NCBI GenBank assembly: GCA_031415695.1
Contig: JANOSH010000056.1
Span: forward strand, 179,596 to 243,595
Length of the DNA: 64,000 bases
Reading direction: 5' to 3'
Source of the DNA: JANOSH01 sp031415695
Lineage (GTDB): Bacteria; Actinomycetota; Acidimicrobiia; Acidimicrobiales; Ilumatobacteraceae
The notes under the pieces are model-generated. The model was not told the origin of the DNA, ran no database searches, and worked only from the letters and a program-made list of their open reading frames with translations. Numbering within the stretch: position 1 is the first letter of the stretch; every line of letters starts with the position of its first letter. The translations under genes and the position numbers were made by a program. Shown here piece after piece: positions 59,869 to 64,000 of the stretch.

Positions 59869-61811
59869 ACGCAACGCTTGGTTCAGCCGGTGTCACATTG
59901 GCCCTCACCGCCTCCCTCGTCGGTTTCATCACGATGTCGTATGGCCTGGTCCGAAAGCGTTCCCGCCTCGTTGCGGCTGGCCCCATCTACACCTGGTTCG
60001 TTGCAGGTGGCGTTGTGCTCGCCACGTTCGCGATGCAGCGAGCCCTGATCACGCGTGACTTCTCACTCGCCTACGTTGCCAAGGTTGGTTCCAGCCGCAC
60101 ACCAGCGTTGTTCAACGTGGCCGCCATGTGGTCGAGCTTGGAAGGCTCACTGCTGCTGTGGGGTTTGCTCCTAGCCGGGTACACCGCCTTGGTGGTGTGG
60201 CGATTCCGGAAGCGCCGTCAGGACCCGTTGGTGGCGTGGGCCACCGTAGTTATGCTCGGCGTTTGCGTGTTCTTTTTCATGCTGTTGAGCGGCCCGGCCG
60301 ACCCGTTCCGCACGTTGGCCGTTGCGGCCGCCGACGGTCCCGGGCCCAACCCGTTGCTTCAGAACCACATTCTTGTCGCCTTTCACCCACCTACGTTGTA
60401 CCTCGGCTACGTGGGTTTCACGGTGCCGTTCGCCTTTGCTGTTGCCGCTCTCATTACCGGGCGTGTTGGCGAAGGGTGGCTGCTCGAAACACGCCGCTGG
60501 ACACTGTTTGCCTGGGCGTTCCTGACGCTCGGCATCGTGCTTGGCGCCTGGTGGAGCTACGAGGTGCTCGGGTGGGACGGTTATTGGGCATGGGACCCGG
60601 TCGAGAACGCCAGCTTGCTACCGTGGCTTACGGGCACGGCGTTCATCCACTCGGTGTTGGTTCAAGAACGCCGGGGCATGTTGCTTGTCTGGAATTTGTC
60701 GCTGTTGTTGTCGACCTTCAGCCTCACCATCCTTGGCACCTTCCTCACCCGATCAGGGGTTGTCGAGAGTGTGCATGCCTTCAGCGACTCGGCAATTGGG
60801 CCGTGGCTGCTCACGTTCTTTTCGATCGTCGTGGCTGTAGCGCTCGGGCTACTCGCCTGGCGCGGCGATCGGCTTCGTTCGCCTGGTTCTATCGATTCGC
60901 CGCTGTCACGTGAGGGCGCGTTCCTCATCAATAACTTGCTGTTCACCGTGTTTGCATTTGTGGTGTTGTTGGGCACGGTATTCCCGCTGATAGTCGAGGC
61001 ATTGCAGGATCGTCGGCTCGCTGTCGGTGCGCCGTTCTTCGACCAAATGACCATGCCCATCGGCCTCGCGCTGCTGACCATGATGGCTATCGCGCCAGTA
61101 TTGCCATGGCGCAAAGCCTCTACCGAACTCTTGCGCGAACGGCTGTTCTGGCCGGCGTGGTGCGGTATTGCGGCGCTCGGTTTGTCGGTCTCGGTTGGTG
61201 GTGCTGGGTTGGCGCCGCTCTTGGCATTTGGGCTCGGAGGATTCGCCGCCGGTGCCGCCGGGCGCCAACTCGTACTCGCCACCCGACGGCAAGGATTGCG
61301 GGGCCTCGTCGGCCGAGCCAACGGCGGCATGATTGTGCATTTGGGCGTCATCATGGTGGCCGTGGCGTTGTCTGCATCGCAATCGTTTGCCTCAACGGTC
61401 GACGTCACCATGAACCCCGGCGACACCCGTCAACTGCTCGGCCACACCATCACCTATGTCGGTGCCGACCAGGTTACCGACGACCAGAAGTTGGTAGTCA
61501 GAGCCCGTGTACTGGTCGATGGCGCCGAGTACGCACCGGCCCAGGTGCTGTTCCTTGCAAGCGGCCAAATCGTTCCGCGCCCAAGCGTCAAGGTGCGCCC
61601 CACCAAAGACGTGTACCTATCGCTGTCCAAACCACCTGCGCCCGACGGTTCTGCCAGTTTGCAGATGGTGATCAACCCCCTCGTCATGTGGCTGTGGGTG
61701 GGCGGTTTGATCATGGGGTTCGGCACACTGCTCGCCGCTTTTCCGAGCCGCCGGCAACGACGCCCGACTGACCCGACGTCGGCGCCCATTCCCGACTTGG
61801 TGACGGTATGA
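59865..61811 (+). CDS. ccmF: Cytochrome c heme lyase CcmF
   Basis: A 648-residue protein with many membrane helices. The signature WWSYEVLGWDGYWAWDPVENASLLPWL is near residue 230, with further His residues in AFHPPTLYLGYVG. It joins heme from CcmE to apocytochrome c. The ATG overlaps the ccmE stop. The C-terminal periplasmic part and last helix are complete. Confidence 0.95.
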   Translation: MNATLGSAGVTLALTASLVGFITMSYGLVRKRSRLVAAGPIYTWFVAGGVVLATFAMQRALITRDFSLAYVAKVGSSRTPALFNVAAMWSSLEGSLLLWGLLLAGYTALVVWRFRKRRQDPLVAWATVVMLGVCVFFFMLLSGPADPFRTLAVAAADGPGPNPLLQNHILVAFHPPTLYLGYVGFTVPFAFAVAALITGRVGEGWLLETRRWTLFAWAFLTLGIVLGAWWSYEVLGWDGYWAWDPVENASLLPWLTGTAFIHSVLVQERRGMLLVWNLSLLLSTFSLTILGTFLTRSGVVESVHAFSDSAIGPWLLTFFSIVVAVALGLLAWRGDRLRSPGSIDSPLSREGAFLINNLLFTVFAFVVLLGTVFPLIVEALQDRRLAVGAPFFDQMTMPIGLALLTMMAIAPVLPWRKASTELLRERLFWPAWCGIAALGLSVSVGGAGLAPLLAFGLGGFAAGAAGRQLVLATRRQGLRGLVGRANGGMIVHLGVIMVAVALSASQSFASTVDVTMNPGDTRQLLGHTITYVGADQVTDDQKLVVRARVLVDGAEYAPAQVLFLASGQIVPRPSVKVRPTKDVYLSLSKPPAPDGSASLQMVINPLVMWLWVGGLIMGFGTLLAAFPSRRQRRPTDPTSAPIPDLVTV

Positions 61812-62353
61812 AACGGCGCGTCACGTACATTGCGTGTGGCCTCGGCGTTGTCTTGATCTTTCTCATTGCGGTGATGGCTTCTGCCTCACGCGGCGACCGT
61901 GCTGACCCGTCCTCCACGCCGCTACTTGGTAAACCGGCGCCGGCGATCGCTGGCAAGACTCTCGACGGCAGTGCGTTCACCTTGGCTGGCCGCAAGGGAA
62001 GTTGGCTTGCAGTGAACTTCTTTTCCACCACGTGCACACCGTGTGTCAACGAGCACCCGGCCCTCGTGACCTTCAACGCCGACCAAGAACTTTTACCGGT
62101 TGAGCGTCGTACCGAACTGGTCACGGTGGTGTTCCAAGACAAGGCCGCGAATGTTCGCAAGTTCTTCGCTGCCAATGGCGGCGGCACGTGGCCGGTCGTG
62201 CTCGACGATCTGGCGTCAATCTCATTCGGTGTGGCTAGGGTGCCCGAAACGTGGATCATCGACGACGCAGGCGTCGTGCGCCAGCGCCTTGCCGGTCAGC
62301 TCACGACGCTTGGTTTACAAACCGCAATCGACACACTGCGGACTACACCGTGA
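61808..62353 (+). CDS. ccmG: Thioredoxin-like protein CcmG/DsbE
   Basis: A 181-residue membrane-anchored thioredoxin. The N-terminal helix is ACGLGVVLIFLIAVMAS. FFSTTCTPCVNEHP holds the redox CxxC, with the cis-Pro in VARVPETWIIDD. It reduces the heme-binding cysteines of apocytochrome c. ATG overlaps ccmF by 4 bases. Confidence 0.92.
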   Translation: MKRRVTYIACGLGVVLIFLIAVMASASRGDRADPSSTPLLGKPAPAIAGKTLDGSAFTLAGRKGSWLAVNFFSTTCTPCVNEHPALVTFNADQELLPVERRTELVTVVFQDKAANVRKFFAANGGGTWPVVLDDLASISFGVARVPETWIIDDAGVVRQRLAGQLTTLGLQTAIDTLRTTP

Positions 62354-62742
62354 AGCGATGGCCAATGTGGCTGTTCATGGCGGCAGTGGTGGTGGCGTTG
62401 CTGGCGTTCGGTTCGCAACGCGCTAACGACTCGGGCACAGCGCCCGAGCGCGTCAAGAATATTGCTGCAACCATCAAGTGCCCGGTATGTAGCGGTGAGA
62501 GCATTGCGGTATCCCGCGTGCCGGCCGCTGTGGCGATACGGGAAGAAATCGCCCGCCAGGTGGCCGAGGGTCGCAGCGACAGCGAGGTGCGTCAGGCCAT
62601 CAACGCCGCGTATCCCGACGCCACCATTCTGACCCCGCCGTCGTCGGGATTTGCCAGTCTTGTGTGGATTCTGCCGGTGGCCCTACTGATCGCCGGCGGG
62701 TTCGGGTTGGCGTCGGCGTTCAGACGATGGCAGCCCGCATGA
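62350..62742 (+). CDS. ccmH: Cytochrome c maturation protein CcmH
   Basis: A 130-residue membrane protein. It contains KCPVCSGESIAVS, which matches the (L)RCxxCQ motif of CcmH, and VREAIARQVAEG-like RxEIARQVAEGRSDSEV. A helix lies at each end. GTG 62350 overlaps the ccmG stop; the long upstream frame is rejected. It reduces apocytochrome thiols with CcmG. Confidence 0.92.
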   Translation: MKRWPMWLFMAAVVVALLAFGSQRANDSGTAPERVKNIAATIKCPVCSGESIAVSRVPAAVAIREEIARQVAEGRSDSEVRQAINAAYPDATILTPPSSGFASLVWILPVALLIAGGFGLASAFRRWQPA

Positions 62743-63839
62743 ACGACCAGTCGTTTGCCGAGGTGTCGTTCGTCAATCGGTCACTCGACGATCTCGATCG
62801 TGAACTGGCCGCGGGTGATTTGTCGGTTGACGATCACACCCGACTTCGAGCTCACTACGAGACACTGCGTGCGTCTGGTCCGGCCTTGCCCGCCCGTCGA
62901 TCGGTTGGGCGTATTGGTGCGCAGGTCGCTGCGGTCGTGTTGTTTGCGGCTGGCGCGGGCTGGCTTCTTGCTCGTACCGCTGGCGAGCGTGGAGTAGGCC
63001 AAAGCATTACCGGTGCATCGGTGAGCAACGTGCCGTCGATGTTGGCCGAGGCCCGCGGGCTGTTGGGTGTCGATCGCTCGCGGGCAGCGGGCAAGTTCAA
63101 CGACGTGCTAGCGGCCCAACCCGACAACGCCGAGGCCCGAACGTATCTGGCGTGGATCACCCGACTCGATACCAAGGCCGCGCTCGATGGCGGGTCGCTC
63201 ACCGGCGCCGAAGCTCGTCCGAGATTTGAAGCGGTGGATGGAGAGTTGAGCCGCGCAGCGCGAGCCGACCCGTTGGCGGCCGATGCCAACTGCTTCCAGA
63301 CAGTCGTCCGTTTCCGCGATCTCGGTTCGGCCTCCACGGCAAACGAGTCGTTGCGGGCATGTCAATCGGCCAAACCAACACAGGCCGTCGCCGCGCTGGT
63401 AGCCAATGTCGGTAGTGATATCGATGCCGCGCTTGCGGTGTCGACCGACCCGGTTGTTGCCGGGTTGGCGGTCGCTCGCCAGGCCCGTTCCGCGGATCCT
63501 CGTGCGGCGCTCACGGCCTACGACAAGGTGCTCGCCGTCGACGCGGCAAATGTCGAAGCAGTCACGTGGAAGGCGTGGATTACGTCGCGCATAGCGATCG
63601 ACGCCGGCCAGCGCGGATTACTCGCCGCCGACAAGGTTGCGGCGCTCACAAGTGCGGCGGAAGCGGCGCTGCAGGGCGTGGTTGGTGGTGGGGTCTATGC
63701 CGACGCGTCGTGTGCCCAGGCTGCGTTGCGGGCCAACCGTGGCGATGCGACCGGGGCGCAGCTCGCGTTGACCGCATGCAAGACCGGCGTCGCCACCCCC
63801 GAACTTCGCGACCTCGCCATTCAGGTCGTCGGCATCTAG
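62739..63839 (+). CDS. ccmI: CcmI-like TPR protein of the ccm operon
   Basis: A 366-residue protein. The N-terminal part has DDLDRELAAGDLSVDDHTRLRAHYE, a cytoplasmic head typical of CcmI, then one helix (VAAVVLFAAGAGWLLARTAG). The periplasmic part is made of Ala-rich helices arranged as TPR-like repeats. CcmI carries apocytochromes to the heme ligation complex. The assignment rests on place, topology and the head sequence. ATG overlaps the ccmH stop (ATGA). Confidence 0.8.
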   Translation: MNDQSFAEVSFVNRSLDDLDRELAAGDLSVDDHTRLRAHYETLRASGPALPARRSVGRIGAQVAAVVLFAAGAGWLLARTAGERGVGQSITGASVSNVPSMLAEARGLLGVDRSRAAGKFNDVLAAQPDNAEARTYLAWITRLDTKAALDGGSLTGAEARPRFEAVDGELSRAARADPLAADANCFQTVVRFRDLGSASTANESLRACQSAKPTQAVAALVANVGSDIDAALAVSTDPVVAGLAVARQARSADPRAALTAYDKVLAVDAANVEAVTWKAWITSRIAIDAGQRGLLAADKVAALTSAAEAALQGVVGGGVYADASCAQAALRANRGDATGAQLALTACKTGVATPELRDLAIQVVGI

Positions 63840-63896
63840 GCCGACCGGCGCCGTCCTCAGGCCTGTAAGGAGAATAGCCTTGGTCGCGTCGGGTGG

Positions 63897-64000
63897 TTAG
63901 GCGGCGGTTTGGGTGAGTGTGACTTGGTAGCCGAGTTCGTGGAGTTGTTTGATGGCTCGGTCGCGTTGGTGGTTGGTGTTGGTGTTTTTGGTGAAGTAGT
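63897..64000 (-). CDS. C-terminal end of a probable transposase
   Basis: On the minus strand a frame enters from the right edge and ends ...RDRAIKQLHELGYQVTLTQTAA with a TAA at 63897. The ending LxxLGYxVTLT resembles the C-terminus of several actinobacterial transposases. Codon use strongly favours C-ending codons (ACC AAC CAC repeats), unlike its neighbours. No inverted-repeat end was recognised in 63840-63896, so the IS family cannot be named. Confidence 0.5.
   Translation of the reverse strand, partial: YFTKNTNTNHQRDRAIKQLHELGYQVTLTQTAA

Noticed and set aside
1..64000. Search for tRNA, rRNA, riboswitch and CRISPR features
   Set aside because: No tRNA-like cloverleaf ends, rRNA segments, known riboswitch cores or regularly spaced short repeats were recognised by reading. 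A covariance-model scan would be decisive.

Overview
The window looks like chromosomal DNA of a high-GC actinobacterium, most likely class Acidimicrobiia (Ilumatobacter-like). This is inference, based on: GC-rich coding with GTG/TTG starts and ATGA/GTGA overlaps; several apparently leaderless genes; an F-type ATP synthase with two separate b-type subunits and a free delta subunit (mycobacteria fuse b and delta); GlpX, MeaB, DUF5522 and class E sortase; a MurA with Asp at the usual catalytic Cys position; and a complete System I cytochrome c maturation operon, which is unusual for Actinobacteria. No rRNA, tRNA or CRISPR array was seen.

Layout. 1-7340: ATP synthase operon (I-like protein, a, c, b', b, delta, alpha, gamma, beta, short epsilon), followed by paired dyad repeats. 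7437-16277: housekeeping and hypothetical genes (SDR, GlpX, S9 peptidase, zinc-ribbon protein, J-domain protein, hydrolase, MFS, MurA). 16293-19667: cupredoxin-like lipoprotein with a 38-residue membrane partner, an Nfu scaffold, MeaB, DUF5522, and a methyltransferase/mismatch glycosylase fusion. 19752-27767: haloperoxidase-like lipoprotein, then minus-strand CoA-transferase/MFS and GT4/epimerase/Gfo-Idh groups. 27935-32317: an acetoin-dehydrogenase-type operon (E1 alpha, E1 beta, AcoX-like, E2). 32377-35411: SenX3-like kinase, PhoU-like DUF47 protein, PiT transporter and a small membrane protein.

35412-48234 reads as an accessory island between the phosphate operon and an RNA methyltransferase gene. 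It has a scrambled gene remnant, a hipBA module with inverted-repeat operator candidates, about 690 bp of decayed sequence, a 2201-residue soluble histidine kinase with eleven GAF modules, a Uma2-fold nuclease-like gene, a single-domain receiver, a DHp-REC-nucleotide cyclase protein, and an apparently truncated AveC-like membrane gene. The kinase, receiver and cyclase could form a phosphorelay with a cyclic-nucleotide output. This is the most unusual system in the window.

48235-57017 returns to ordinary genes (TrmH-type methyltransferase, 2OG-Fe(II) oxygenase, MFS, slipin, TetR, monooxygenase, aminotransferase, secreted helical protein, enoyl-CoA hydratase, GlsB-like protein, sortase E). 57167-63839 is a tightly overlapping ccmABCDEFGHI operon. 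The window ends inside what is probably a transposase gene on the minus strand.
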